From Oceanospirillum multiglobuliferum (GTDB lineage: Bacteria; Pseudomonadota; Gammaproteobacteria; Pseudomonadales; Halomonadaceae), in contig NZ_FUXG01000008.1 of assembly GCF_900167095.1 (NCBI RefSeq), positions 62,001 to 126,000 of the forward strand: a DNA stretch of 64,000 nucleotides. The letters are read 5' to 3'. Position 1 is the stretch's first letter. Each line of letters opens with the position of its first letter. A program made the position numbers and the translations under genes. The notes under the pieces are model-generated. The model worked only from the letters and a program-made list of their open reading frames with translations, was not told the origin of the DNA and searched no databases. This document shows, piece after piece, positions 17,106 to 26,481 of this stretch.

Positions 17106-17651
17106 TCAGTCTTTTTCAGGTTGTGCTGATGAAAAATAATTGTTCAACTGAGTCACCAGCATAGATTTATCCCCTTCGTTAAGAATAACTTTGATATTAC
17201 TGTCAGGTTGCTCAAAATCACGTCTCAAGGCTAAAGCGCTGGCGCCTGTAATACCGCCATTTCTAGTCGTTAAACGCTGAGAAATTACAGCATCAGAGGC
17301 ATCAATAAAGATCATCTCCATATTGGGTATATTTTTGCAAAGATACTCTCTATGACGTTGTTTATAAACGGCCTGTGTTACTACTAAAAAATTATGATGC
17401 TGACGTAAATGCAAAATTTTCTCAGTTATGATAGGAAAATAGCGATCTCTCATCTCATTGGTAAAAGGGCGCTTCTCTTGCAGCGCTAAAATCATTTCAT
17501 CGGTAATATCATCATCAGCATGATAGACATAACATCCTGTTAGCTCACCAATAAGATTGCCAACATAGGATTTTCCCGATCCAGACAAACCAAATAAGAA
17601 TAGAATTGCTGGTGCGGAACTAAGATCTAAAGTCTGACTCATGTTGTGCAT
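17106..17651 (-). CDS. P-loop kinase, gluconokinase-like
   Basis: A 181-residue P-loop phosphotransferase. The Walker A motif is FGLSGSGKS (residues 20-28). HADDD follows at the position of the substrate-binding acidic residues of gluconate kinase, then VVTQAVYKQRHR and a QRLTTRNGG lid region. Gluconokinase (GntK) is the nearest recognised group, but no sugar transport or Entner-Doudoroff gene is nearby and the HADDD motif differs from the usual GDxLHP. The substrate is therefore open. A second ATG at 17642 is an equally good start; neither has a strong ribosome site. Confidence 0.65.
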   Translation of the reverse strand: MHNMSQTLDLSSAPAILFLFGLSGSGKSYVGNLIGELTGCYVYHADDDITDEMILALQEKRPFTNEMRDRYFPIITEKILHLRQHHNFLVVTQAVYKQRHREYLCKNIPNMEMIFIDASDAVISQRLTTRNGGITGASALALRRDFEQPDSNIKVILNEGDKSMLVTQLNNYFSSAQPEKD

Positions 17652-18224
17652 AGCTCATTATCAAAACAAATTTTCTGGTGCAAATGTGATTTATACAGAC
17701 AAATCAGCAACCACTGTTTTTTAGCAGGCGTAGCCTACTTTTTGATGGCACCGAAGAAAAGCACATTTTAGTGCCAGATAGATGAAAATGCTTTTAAAAT
17801 CAGAAAGAAAAGAGGAAATCAGATATCCATAACGCAAAGTTAGGACTCAGACTAGACAAACGCCTTATTTAGTTATGGCACTCTTCAGTGCCACCCTAGC
17901 CAAATCTAGGTCTAGAATCGCTCCCCCCTTTAGATAAAAAAAATAGTCAAAATACTGCTCAATCTCAACGAATTAGACCAGTGGGTCACTAATGCTACAG
18001 AAATAATATATCTATTAACATATTATTACACTGTAACTCCTGATAGAATTTTGCACCAATTTTGGGCGTGCACCATCGCTATATGCTCTAAAGTGTCAAG
18101 GATATGACGCCCACCATGTGTTTCCCATTTTTGACCTAAAACAAAATTCCATTTTTAACTTGGCATATTTGGCCGAATTGTTCGCCCCTACCCCACAAAT
18201 GTACAAAGTATTGGAGATACTGTT
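17652..18224. promoter_or_regulatory. 573-base divergent intergenic region, little assigned
   Basis: No open reading frame with a credible start was seen. A small hairpin GGCACT-CTTC-AGTGCC sits at 17877-17892. TTGACC (18131-18136) and TTTAAC (18154-18159), 17 bases apart, form a plausible sigma-70 promoter for the chemoreceptor gene, leaving a leader of about 60 bases. GGAG lies just before the chemoreceptor start at 18225. Confidence 0.35.
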
Positions 18225-19859
18225 ATGGATTCCATTTTTGGAGGAATGACTGTAAAGCGTAAATTTTTGCTGATTATTAGCTTAACGGCTATAGGCATGC
18301 TGGTCATGCTGTCCATCGCACTGTTTGCGCTTAAAGCAAACCTGTTGGATGATCGTAAACTGAAAACTCGAAATGTTGTCGAAACGGCTCATAGCCTTGT
18401 TGTTTACTATCATGGTTTATCAGAGCAGGGGGTACTGTCCTCAACAGAGGCACAGGCTCAAGCCATGAATGCTGTCCAAGCACTGCGTTATGAAGAAAAA
18501 GATTATTTCTGGATTAACGACATGTCACCCAAAATGGTTATGCACCCATTTAAGCCTGAGCTTAATGGTCAAAATTTAACTGATTTCAAAGACCCTGACG
18601 GTAAGCGTTTATTTGTAGCCTTCACAGAGAAGGTGAAACAAGAAGGCTCAGGCTTTGTACCTTACCTATGGCCCAAGCCTAAATTTGACCAGCCTGTTGA
18701 GAAAATCTCTTATGTAAAAGGTTTTCAGCCTTGGGGCTGGGTTATTGGTTCAGGTATCTACATTGATGATGTAGATGCTATTTTCTGGAGTAAATCAGCA
18801 CAACTCTTGACAATAGTGACCGTTATTCTGGCAATGATGATGGCGCTGTCTTATTGGGTTGGCCGTACGATTACAGGGCCAATTCAAGTGCTACAGAACA
18901 TCATGCATGATGTTGAAACTAATGGTAATTTATCTAATCGTGCTCACATTGCCCAAAAAGATGAACTAGGCCAAATGGCGAGCACCTTCAACAGCATGCT
19001 AAACAAACTACAAAACTTTGTTTCTGGCGTAAATAATGCGTCTCACCATCTGACTGAGTCCGCACAAAAGCTTACAACAGTAAGTGAAGAAACCCATCAA
19101 GGCGTGATGCAGCAAAATGCAGCTACTGAGCAAGTTGCCGCAGCTATGAACCAAATGTTAGCAACGGTGCAACAAGTTACAATACATGCTCAAGATGCAG
19201 CATTTGCGGCACAAAGTGCCAATGGCGAAGCCCAAAGCAGTCAAGGTATTGTAGATGCAACTATACGTTCCATTAACTCGCTGGCAGATGAGGTTGAGGG
19301 CGCATCAACGGCTATAGCCAAACTAGAGAATGACACTCAAAATATAGGCCGAGTACTCGAAGTAATTGGTGGTATTGCAGAGCAAACCAATCTTTTGGCT
19401 TTGAATGCTGCTATTGAAGCTGCCAGAGCAGGCGAGCAAGGTCGCGGGTTTGCTGTAGTAGCGGACGAAGTTAGAACCTTAGCCCAAAGAACACAAACTG
19501 CTACTAAAGAGATTCAAACCATGATCGACTTACTACAAAACACCAGTAGTACAGCCGTTGATTTGATGAAAAAAGGTAACGCACAAACCGCTATCTGCGT
19601 TGAACAAGTCGCGAAAGCAGGCAGTTCTCTGGCAACAATTACGGAAGCCGTAAGTCATATTAATCAGATGAACACTCACATCGTAACAGCAGCTGAAGAG
19701 CAAGCAGCAACGGTTGAAGAGGTAAATAGAAGCATTGTACATATCAGCCATATTGCGCATAAAACCACCGATGGTGCCAGTAAAACTGCTACCACCAGTG
19801 ATGAGTTTATCTCTTTGGCTCTTAATCTTAAAAAGCTATCTAACCAATTCAGTGGCTGA
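18225..19859 (+). CDS. Methyl-accepting chemotaxis protein with Cache sensor
   Basis: Membrane chemoreceptor of 544 residues. A first transmembrane helix (about 14-35) leads to a periplasmic single Cache (sCache_2) domain with [16 protein letters not shown] and [14 protein letters not shown], the pattern seen in sensors of small organic acids. A second helix (about 188-207), a HAMP domain (about 208-262) and a full signalling domain follow; the hairpin tip is [20 protein letters not shown]. No C-terminal CheR-binding pentapeptide (ends NQFSG). It is monocistronic, with no chemotaxis genes around it. The ligand is not determined. Confidence 0.92.
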   Translation: MDSIFGGMTVKRKFLLIISLTAIGMLVMLSIALFALKANLLDDRKLKTRNVVETAHSLVVYYHGLSEQGVLSSTEAQAQAMNAVQALRYEEKDYFWINDMSPKMVMHPFKPELNGQNLTDFKDPDGKRLFVAFTEKVKQEGSGFVPYLWPKPKFDQPVEKISYVKGFQPWGWVIGSGIYIDDVDAIFWSKSAQLLTIVTVILAMMMALSYWVGRTITGPIQVLQNIMHDVETNGNLSNRAHIAQKDELGQMASTFNSMLNKLQNFVSGVNNASHHLTESAQKLTTVSEETHQGVMQQNAATEQVAAAMNQMLATVQQVTIHAQDAAFAAQSANGEAQSSQGIVDATIRSINSLADEVEGASTAIAKLENDTQNIGRVLEVIGGIAEQTNLLALNAAIEAARAGEQGRGFAVVADEVRTLAQRTQTATKEIQTMIDLLQNTSSTAVDLMKKGNAQTAICVEQVAKAGSSLATITEAVSHINQMNTHIVTAAEEQAATVEEVNRSIVHISHIAHKTTDGASKTATTSDEFISLALNLKKLSNQFSG

Positions 19860-19953
19860 TATTAACTTATCTGCTAAGGATGTTTTGAGTCATTCGCTTG
19901 TATAGAGCTTTTTGGCAACACTAAAAGCTTAACTTAAGTAAACTCTGATCAGC

Positions 19954-20535
19954 CTAAAGCCGATATAGGTAAACTGGGGTTTGGTAAAAGTCAGACACTT
20001 TTACCTTCTCCAGCGCATTGTGATTAGGTAGTGCAAAGCAGATGCTGATTAAATAACTTGGACGCCAGTGCTGAACTCGTCCCTGATCAGCCAGTTTTGT
20101 CATCCCCTCAGGATAAAGATAACAAACAACAATATCTGCAGACGGTAATGGTTGTTGCAAAAAGTTTTGCCGATAGAGCTTTAGGTTATGTAGCCTGAGC
20201 ACCCTCTGTATGACTTTGGATGTAAACCAAGGTAACCAAGATAGTTCATAGCCTACAATTTGACATTCAGGAAAGCGTAAAGCGAGTGGAATGACCAACC
20301 CACCCCAACCTGAGCCTAAATCAACAATGGTTTGCTTGGGGCGGGGTGAAACTTGTGCTAAAAACTGCCAAACCTCTGCTCGTGCCTTAGCAGAGCTGGG
20401 CATTGGGGAAATGCCCGTTTTTAATGTGTAATAAACTATACTACAGAGCGCCAGCAAGGCGCTCGTCAACAATACAAGCTCAAAGGCTGATATCACAATA
20501 ACCTTATATGCTGTAATGCTTAGCCAGCTCTGCAA
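19954..20535 (-). CDS. Membrane-anchored SAM-dependent methyltransferase
   Basis: Class I methyltransferase of 193 residues. A single hydrophobic helix at about 12-36 should anchor it to the inner membrane, followed by the SAM-binding motif I IVDLGSGWGGL (about 69-79) and a VGYELSW acidic loop. The post-motif DIVVCYLYPEGM fits the family. Its start lies inside the end of sufE (32-base overlap), so it is expressed with sufE. Substrate unknown. A later in-frame GTG start would remove part of the anchor. Confidence 0.75.
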   Translation of the reverse strand: MQSWLSITAYKVIVISAFELVLLTSALLALCSIVYYTLKTGISPMPSSAKARAEVWQFLAQVSPRPKQTIVDLGSGWGGLVIPLALRFPECQIVGYELSWLPWFTSKVIQRVLRLHNLKLYRQNFLQQPLPSADIVVCYLYPEGMTKLADQGRVQHWRPSYLISICFALPNHNALEKVKVSDFYQTPVYLYRL

Positions 20536-20920
20536 TGCGCTGTAACATTGAGTGTAAGCCGTTGCTACGAGTAGGGCTTAAGTGCTTATCTAAGCCTAAT
20601 TGTGTGAGAAAAACAGGTTCAGTCGTCAAAATTTCTTGTGGGGTGCGATTGTCATAGACTTTCAGTAATAGAGCGATTAAGCCTGATACGATAGCAGCAT
20701 CACTAATGGCGAATAGCTTGATCTTTCCATCGTTCAACTCATGATGAATCCAAACCTGAGATTGGCAGCCTGTAATCTTATTGGCATCTGTTTTCCATTC
20801 ATCAGGAAAGCTAGGCAGCTGCTTACCTAAGTCGATGATGTACTGATATTTGTCCATCCAATCATCAAAAAAATCAAACTCATCAACTAAGGTTTGCTGG
20901 GCGCTATGAATATCCGACAT
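20504..20920 (-). CDS. sufE: Cysteine desulfuration protein SufE
   Basis: Sulfur acceptor of 138 residues that takes persulfide sulfur from a SufS/CsdA cysteine desulfurase for Fe-S cluster assembly. The catalytic Cys is C52 in KITGCQSQVW, in the conserved loop. LPSFPDEWKTDANKI and NGLHSMLQRI are also family hallmarks. No desulfurase gene lies in the window, so this could be the SufE or the CsdE paralog. It overlaps the methyltransferase gene downstream. Confidence 0.92.
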   Translation of the reverse strand: MSDIHSAQQTLVDEFDFFDDWMDKYQYIIDLGKQLPSFPDEWKTDANKITGCQSQVWIHHELNDGKIKLFAISDAAIVSGLIALLLKVYDNRTPQEILTTEPVFLTQLGLDKHLSPTRSNGLHSMLQRIAELAKHYSI

Positions 20921-20957
20921 TTAAACTCCAAGAGGGTTAAAATTTGCAATATTGTAC

Positions 20958-20991
20958 TTGAAACAAAAACCACCGCCATCAGCAGTGGTTT
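20958..20991 (-). terminator. Intrinsic terminator of the M20 amidohydrolase gene
   Basis: On the minus strand a 7-bp stem (20985-20991 with 20967-20973, loop 11 bases) is followed by TTTTTGTTT. It lies 20 bases after the amidohydrolase stop and before sufE. Confidence 0.7.
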
Positions 20992-21010
20992 GTAATTATG
21001 GTAAATAAGC

Positions 21011-22213
21011 TCAGATTTTTTTAACCAGCCCATGCTGATAAATTAACGAGACCCATAGACTGGCACCTATGGCTAAAATCTGGTCGTTAAAATCATAGTG
21101 AGGGCTATGTAGGCTGCAAGTGCCTTCTGTTGGACCGTTACCTATCCAGAAATAGCATCCGGGCACCGCTTGTAGGAAAAACGAAAAGTCCTCAGCGCCC
21201 ATGCTTGGTGCTAGCTTATTGTGTACTTTATCATCACCTAGCAGGCCAATTGCTACAGTTTCTAACGCTCTAGATGCCGCTCGGCTGTTAACTGTAGCAG
21301 GATAAGTACCGCCAAAAATTACTCGACCTGTTGCCCCATAACCTTCACAAATACCATGTACTAAATCAATCATGCGTTTATGTAGGTATTGATGGCTTTC
21401 ATTGTCGAGGGCACGTGTAGTGCCTCTTAATGTGACAGTATCAGGAATAATAGTTGCAGCAGTACCTGCTTCCATTTGGGTAATACTGATTACGCCAGAC
21501 TCTAAGGGGCTGATGTTACGGCTGATAATGGTCTGCAATGCCGTAATAATTTGTGCTGCAATCACCACTGGATCTGTACCCATATGGGGCATCGCGCCAT
21601 GAGTGCCATTACCATCAATAATAATATCAAAGGTATCCATACCTGCCATAACTGGCCCATCATGTACTGCAATTTCACCTGCCGCTAACCCTGGCCAGTT
21701 GTGCAAACCAAAAACATAGTCTGATGGATACTGATCAAATAGGCCTTGATTGACCATTACTCGTGCTCCACCTTCTCCTTCTTCGGCAGGCTGAAATATT
21801 AAAACAACCTCCCCTGCAAAATTAGGATGTTCAGCCAAGTAACGTGCAGCACCTAGCAGCATTGTCGTATGTCCATCATGGCCACAAGCGTGCATTTTTC
21901 CTTCATGGCAAGATTTGTGAGCAAAAGTGTTTTTTTCTGTCAGAGGCAACGCATCCATGTCTGCTCGTAGCGCAATAGTAGGCCCCTCACCCGCAAGCCC
22001 TTTAATGCGACCGACTACACCTGTTTCCGCCCATTGGGTACTGACTTCAATACCCCACTCTTTTAATAGACGCGTCACTAATTCAGCTGTTTTGAACTCT
22101 GCAAATGACAGCTCTGGATGAGCATGAATATGATGCCGCCATTCAATCATCTCCAAGTGGCGGGCAGATCCCTGCGCTATCACCGGAGTAAACCTTATAT
22201 TTTGATTAGACAT
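21011..22213 (-). CDS. M20 family amidohydrolase (hippurate hydrolase-like)
   Basis: Metal-dependent amidohydrolase of 400 residues, M20D group (HipO, IAA-amino acid and N-acyl-amino acid hydrolases). It would cleave N-acylated amino acids in the cytoplasm. Metal-binding motifs are intact: MHACGHDGHTTMLLGAA, PAEEGEGGA with the catalytic Glu pair, and GAEDFSFF near the end. HAHPELSF opens the domain. It starts 2 bases after the recombinase stop, so the two may share a transcript, an unusual pairing. A terminator follows at 20958. Confidence 0.9.
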   Translation of the reverse strand: MSNQNIRFTPVIAQGSARHLEMIEWRHHIHAHPELSFAEFKTAELVTRLLKEWGIEVSTQWAETGVVGRIKGLAGEGPTIALRADMDALPLTEKNTFAHKSCHEGKMHACGHDGHTTMLLGAARYLAEHPNFAGEVVLIFQPAEEGEGGARVMVNQGLFDQYPSDYVFGLHNWPGLAAGEIAVHDGPVMAGMDTFDIIIDGNGTHGAMPHMGTDPVVIAAQIITALQTIISRNISPLESGVISITQMEAGTAATIIPDTVTLRGTTRALDNESHQYLHKRMIDLVHGICEGYGATGRVIFGGTYPATVNSRAASRALETVAIGLLGDDKVHNKLAPSMGAEDFSFFLQAVPGCYFWIGNGPTEGTCSLHSPHYDFNDQILAIGASLWVSLIYQHGLVKKI

Positions 22214-22215
22214 TT

Positions 22216-23448
22216 TCAGGACTCTTCTACAAGGGGAGTTGGCGACGGATTAATTGCATTATGCCAAGCGTCGTCCTCAGCATGGAAATAAATCGCAGTA
22301 GTTTCAAGTTTACTATGTCGTGCTGTTTTACTCACTAGCCTTAAGTCTACACCTTGATCTGCAAGGTGGGTAATAGCAGTGTGTCTAAACCAGTGTGTTG
22401 ATGCTGTTCTTAATCGACTGGCTTGTTCTGGCTCGCTATGCTCTATTTGTGCTGCGGCATCCAAGAGTATCTTTTTACTAAGACGATATACCATATTGGC
22501 ACTGATGCCTGATGTTCCTGCAATAGAGCGAATGAAAGGTGTGTCGTCATTTGGCTCAGGTAAAGGTGACAATTCCAAATGGCTGCGATAGCGCTGAATA
22601 TAGCTTAATAATGCATCAGGCACTGGTATCTCAGCATATTTTTTACCTTTACCTAGCACTCGCCACCACCAGCGCCCTCTACGTTGAAAAAAGTCATTCA
22701 TTTTACAACTAGCTACTTCACTGGCTCGTGGTGCCAGATAGTATAGAAAGGCAAGTAAAGTACGCTCCCGCAGCCATTCACGGTGGCTTTTGGCGTTGTC
22801 AGCCTGCATAGGCAGCTGCTCAAATAGCAGCGCTATATCGGCCTGTTCTAAATAGCGCTTTGTTTTTCGTGGCGTAGTCTGTTTGGTTATCGACTTAATT
22901 AAGGCCAGAGGGTTTCCCCGTAGATAGTCAGCATCTCTCAAATAATTAAATAAGCCTTTTAATATGGTTAAGGTTTGCTTCTGACTGGCTAAACTTAATC
23001 CGCCTTGAAAAGGCCTCCAGTGTGGTGAGGTACGAGGGCGCTTGTCACCACACCAGAGGCTACGAGGTTGAGGATCAGCTAAAAAAATTTGATAGTTGGC
23101 AATATCTTGACGGTTAAGGTCAGACAGTGCCCGCCCTTGCTGCTGCCAACACCACAAAATCAAACGCTCAGCCTCTCTTTTATAGCTGCGTAAAGTTTCT
23201 GGCGAGTCTTTGTATTCATTAAGCCAGCTTTGTATTGCTTCAAGATCATGGTTTGCACCAATTTGCGGGGTGCTGTCTAAACGATTCTTGCCCCAGTAAC
23301 CTAACAGGCTTTCTGGTAGTTGATGGCTCATGGCAATCAGCTTTTCAAGTGGCAATATCGCTACAGGGTAGTTTGATTGGTCTTTTTCTAATCCCTGCTT
23401 TTCTGGCAGGGGTTCATCTTGCTGATGGCCAGCATGTTCAATCAGCAT
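22216..23448 (-). CDS. Tyrosine recombinase / site-specific integrase
   Basis: Phage-integrase family recombinase of 410 residues. It has an N-terminal SAM-like core-binding domain (about 68-175) and the catalytic domain with R241 (APRASEV), K268 or K270, H352 and R355 (HWFRH), H378 and nucleophile Y387 (TAIYFH), so it looks active. It is transcribed away from the KfrA-like gene across a 270-base spacer. No att repeats, tRNA or cargo genes are visible, so it may be a stably inherited chromosomal recombinase rather than part of a prophage. Confidence 0.87.
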   Translation of the reverse strand: MLIEHAGHQQDEPLPEKQGLEKDQSNYPVAILPLEKLIAMSHQLPESLLGYWGKNRLDSTPQIGANHDLEAIQSWLNEYKDSPETLRSYKREAERLILWCWQQQGRALSDLNRQDIANYQIFLADPQPRSLWCGDKRPRTSPHWRPFQGGLSLASQKQTLTILKGLFNYLRDADYLRGNPLALIKSITKQTTPRKTKRYLEQADIALLFEQLPMQADNAKSHREWLRERTLLAFLYYLAPRASEVASCKMNDFFQRRGRWWWRVLGKGKKYAEIPVPDALLSYIQRYRSHLELSPLPEPNDDTPFIRSIAGTSGISANMVYRLSKKILLDAAAQIEHSEPEQASRLRTASTHWFRHTAITHLADQGVDLRLVSKTARHSKLETTAIYFHAEDDAWHNAINPSPTPLVEES

Positions 23449-23654
23449 CTTTACCCTCTCGTTTATTCAATGCAGCTTAACTTTAACATTTTGCCTGTGG
23501 ACTGCAGTTTTGTCGCTTTTGGCCCAGTTTTTCGTAGCCTGCTTTCTTAGCTTATTTCGTAATGGCCTAGTGTAACAGTGTAAAACTAAAAATTCATGGT
23601 TATAGCCGTTACCGTGAAATTTAATGCATTTTAATAATTATTTTTACGTAATAC

Positions 23655-23668
23655 ATAATACGTATTAT
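23655..23668. promoter_or_regulatory. Perfect 14-bp palindrome, candidate KfrA operator
   Basis: ATAATACGTATTAT, 50 bases upstream of the KfrA-like start, within an AT-rich stretch that also holds a related TACGTAATAC element at 23645-23654. KfrA proteins are known to bind inverted repeats at their own promoter, so this is the likely autoregulatory site (inference). Confidence 0.45.
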
Positions 23669-23718
23669 AATGCATAAAATAGATCAGCCCACCCTATAAG
23701 CGTGAGAATTCGTGAAAA

Positions 23719-24699
23719 ATGGCTAGAACAGGCATTACTTATCAAGATGTAAAAACAGCAATCGACGAACTGCTAGCTGAAGGGATGAATCCAACAATTG
23801 CCGGATTAAGGGAACGACTTGGCACTGGCAGCTTCAGTACCATTTCAGAACATTTGAAACAGTGGCGACAAGAACAGCATGACCGACCATCGCTGACTTC
23901 TCGCACACCTGCTCCAGATGCACTAAGTGGATTGATGCAAAGCCTCTGGTTGCAAGCTAAAGATGAAGCCAGTAAAGAGCTGGCAGAATACAAAGAAAAA
24001 ATTGAACAAGAGTTGCGCAACGCGCTAGAAGAGAAAAATCAGGCGCTCAAAGCTGCATTAGATACAGAAAGCAAAAATCGCTGGTTAGAAGAGAAAAACA
24101 GCCAGCTCCAAACAGAGTGTCAAAGTCAGCAGCATGAAACAGGGCGGCTACAGGCTAAAATTGAGCACTTAAAAGAGGCTAATTCAGAGGCTAAAAAACA
24201 ATTAGATGCCAATAAATCTGAGTATAAGCAGCAACTTCAAGATTGGCAGGATAAAAATGCATCCCTACAGCAATTGTTGGCCGAGAACAGGCTTGAAATA
24301 CAAAAGCTGGCAGAGCAATTTCAACAACAACTGAAAGAAGAGAGAGATAGAGCAGAGCAAACAGATCAACGCTGGCTGGCGCAACTAGATGAAGCGCGTC
24401 AGAAAATAAAGCAACTTGAAACTGACTGGCTAGCATCTCAGAAAAAGCAAAGCCAACAACAGGCTGACCAACACAAACAGCTGGCAATACAGCAGGAACA
24501 TCTACATGCCAAACTTGAACAGCATTCTCAAAAATTGCAGCAGGTAGAGGAAGCGCAAATTGAGCGCGCAAAAACTATGCAGCAGGCTGTTGAGCAGTCA
24601 ATGTTGAAACTCCATCAAGAACAACAGGCTGACATTCAACAGTTAGAAATGTTATTCCGAAAGGCTAGTCTAGTAGGTATCAATTGGCAGTTGGTGTAG
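23719..24699 (+). CDS. KfrA-like DNA-binding coiled-coil protein
   Basis: A 326-residue protein with an N-terminal KfrA_N helix-turn-helix domain (about 1-55: TYQDVKTAIDELLAEGMNPT, then LRERLGTGSFSTISEHLKQW) followed by a nearly continuous coiled coil from about 75 to 315 rich in E, K and Q. This is the architecture of plasmid KfrA, an autoregulator and nucleoid-associated partition accessory. Here it is chromosomal and divergent from a tyrosine recombinase; pairing of the two may be functional. The ATG at 23719 has no strong ribosome site. Confidence 0.82.
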   Translation: MARTGITYQDVKTAIDELLAEGMNPTIAGLRERLGTGSFSTISEHLKQWRQEQHDRPSLTSRTPAPDALSGLMQSLWLQAKDEASKELAEYKEKIEQELRNALEEKNQALKAALDTESKNRWLEEKNSQLQTECQSQQHETGRLQAKIEHLKEANSEAKKQLDANKSEYKQQLQDWQDKNASLQQLLAENRLEIQKLAEQFQQQLKEERDRAEQTDQRWLAQLDEARQKIKQLETDWLASQKKQSQQQADQHKQLAIQQEHLHAKLEQHSQKLQQVEEAQIERAKTMQQAVEQSMLKLHQEQQADIQQLEMLFRKASLVGINWQLV

Positions 24700-24706
24700 T
24701 TAAAAC

Positions 24707-24928
24707 TTAATTGTTGCGTAGCGGCACCAGTAACGACTCAAGTCCGTTAATTTGCAATTCCAGCATTAAACCCATTAATACGCCAAGCTCACCGTTGGGG
24801 AAGCCTTTTTTACAAAACCAAAGTAAATAAGGCTCAGGTAAATCCATCAGCACCCGCCCTTGATACTTACCAAAGGGCATTTTTATCGTCGCCAATTTTA
24901 CTAGATGCTCCGGTCGCAACTCATTCAT
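24707..24928 (-). CDS. DUF3820 family protein
   Basis: A 73-residue cytoplasmic protein with the DUF3820 signature: KMPFGKYQGRVLMDLPEPYLLWF, then a helical C-terminus. The motif resembles an exonuclease-associated fold found in small proteobacterial proteins. The ATG at 24928 has GGA 6-8 bases upstream and is preferred to the TTG at 24940. It is convergent with the KfrA-like gene (7-base gap) and is separated from mqo by a terminator. Function unknown. Confidence 0.8.
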   Translation of the reverse strand: MNELRPEHLVKLATIKMPFGKYQGRVLMDLPEPYLLWFCKKGFPNGELGVLMGLMLELQINGLESLLVPLRNN

Positions 24929-24941
24929 TTTTAAATCCAAT

Positions 24942-24973
24942 AAAAAAGCCGATAGAGGCTATCTCTATCGGCT
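24942..24973 (-). terminator. Intrinsic terminator of mqo
   Basis: An 11-bp stem (24947-24957 with 24963-24973), loop of 5, followed on the minus strand by TTTTTTA. It lies 20 bases after the mqo stop. Confidence 0.88.
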
Positions 24974-24993
24974 AGATTTTAACGCTAAAGAAA

Positions 24994-26481
24994 CTAAGCT
25001 AGTCGATCCAGCTTCAAAGTACGCAAGGTGCGCTCACGAACTGTTTTCAATAACTCAGCATTACCTGTCAGAGATTGACCATAGGAAGGCACCATCTCTT
25101 TCATCTTCGCCTGCCATTCAGCAGATTGCATACGATCTGCGAAGCACTTCTCAATAATGCCGATCATCGTGTTCACTGACGTAGAGGCACCTGGAGAAGC
25201 CCCTAACAAAGCTGCCAGCGTACCATCTTCAGAAGAGATCGCTTCCGTACCAAACTCAAGCTTACCGCCACCGTTCGGATCTTTCTTAATGATCTGCACA
25301 CGCTGACCCGCCATTGCCAGTTCCCAGTCATCGTCTTTTGCTTCTGGGAAGAAGTTACGCAATGAATCACAGCGTGCCGTATGTGATTGACGCACCTCAC
25401 TAATCAGGTAGCGCGTCAAATCCATATTATTCATTCCCACCGACATAATTGGGAGCAAGTTACCCGCATTGATGCTCGAAGGCAGATCGAAGAAAGACCC
25501 CTGCTTCAAGAACTTTGTCGTGAAGCCTGCAAAAGGCCCGAACAACAGCGCTTTTTTGCCATTGATCACACGGGTATCTAAATGAGGCACAGACATTGGT
25601 GGCGCACCAATTGGCGCTAAGCCATACACCTTCGCCATGTGCTGTTCAACAATGGCAGGGTCTTTACATACTAGCCACATACCACTTACAGGGAAGCCGC
25701 CGTAACCTTTGCCTTCTTTAATACCTGACTTTTGTAGCAGCGGCAACGCACCACCACCGGCACCCAAGAACACAAAGCCTGCATTCACAACTACAGTTTT
25801 ACCTTGTTTGTTCTTCAGGGTTACAGTCCAGCGTCCATCCGAACCTTTTTTCAAATCTTGTACATTGTGACTCAACAACAGCTCAAAACCTTCTTGCTGT
25901 TGCAGATGCTTCACCATATTGCGAGCGACAGAGCCAAAATCCACATCAGAGCCGTAACGCACGCGCGTCGCTGCAACCTTTTCATTAGGGTCGCGGTTTT
26001 TCATCACCAGCGGCATCCACTGACTGATAATGGCATGATCTTCGCTATACTCCATATCTTCGAAGTTAGCGGTTGCTCTCATCGCTTCGTAACGGGCACG
26101 CAGAAACTGAACATTTTTCTCGCCCCATACAAAGCTGCTGTGCGGTGTTGGATTAATAAACTGTTCAGGAGAGGGCATCGCCTTCTGTTCAACAAGATAT
26201 GACCAGAACTGAAGACTGACTTCAAAAGCGGAGTTAATGGCAAAAGCTTTGGAGGTATTAATCGAGCCATCAGCTTGCTGAGGCGTATAATTCAATTCAC
26301 AGTAGGCCGCATGACCAGTACCAGCATTATTCCAGCCGTCAGTACTTTCGTGCGCAACATGGTCTAAACGCTCCACCATGATCATATTCAATGATGGATC
26401 TAGCTGCTTCAGCAGCATGCCTAAGGTAGTGCTCATCGCACCAGCCCCTATCAGCAATACATCTGTAGATTTTGCGGTCAT
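24994..26481 (-). CDS. mqo: Malate:quinone oxidoreductase
   Basis: FAD-dependent peripheral membrane enzyme of 495 residues that oxidises malate to oxaloacetate and passes electrons to quinone, an alternative to NAD-dependent malate dehydrogenase. The N-terminal dinucleotide fold LLIGAGAMSTTLGMLL and the following VERLDHVAHESTDGWNNAGTGHAA stretch are diagnostic of Mqo, as are FLGAGGGALPLLQKSGI and the LGASPGASTSV motif near the C-terminus. Length is normal. It has its own long upstream region and terminator, so it is monocistronic. Confidence 0.96.
   Translation of the reverse strand: MTAKSTDVLLIGAGAMSTTLGMLLKQLDPSLNMIMVERLDHVAHESTDGWNNAGTGHAAYCELNYTPQQADGSINTSKAFAINSAFEVSLQFWSYLVEQKAMPSPEQFINPTPHSSFVWGEKNVQFLRARYEAMRATANFEDMEYSEDHAIISQWMPLVMKNRDPNEKVAATRVRYGSDVDFGSVARNMVKHLQQQEGFELLLSHNVQDLKKGSDGRWTVTLKNKQGKTVVVNAGFVFLGAGGGALPLLQKSGIKEGKGYGGFPVSGMWLVCKDPAIVEQHMAKVYGLAPIGAPPMSVPHLDTRVINGKKALLFGPFAGFTTKFLKQGSFFDLPSSINAGNLLPIMSVGMNNMDLTRYLISEVRQSHTARCDSLRNFFPEAKDDDWELAMAGQRVQIIKKDPNGGGKLEFGTEAISSEDGTLAALLGASPGASTSVNTMIGIIEKCFADRMQSAEWQAKMKEMVPSYGQSLTGNAELLKTVRERTLRTLKLDRLA

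Noticed and set aside
18150-18178. Possible sigma-28 promoter (TAAC ... GCCGAATT) before the chemoreceptor gene
   Set aside because: Spacing between the two elements is about 12 bases instead of 15 and both elements have mismatches; a sigma-70 pair is at least as good.
19906-19929. AGCTTTT/AAAAGCT hairpin after the chemoreceptor gene as a terminator
   Set aside because: Only 7 bp, AT-rich, loop of 10 and no T-run; too weak to call.
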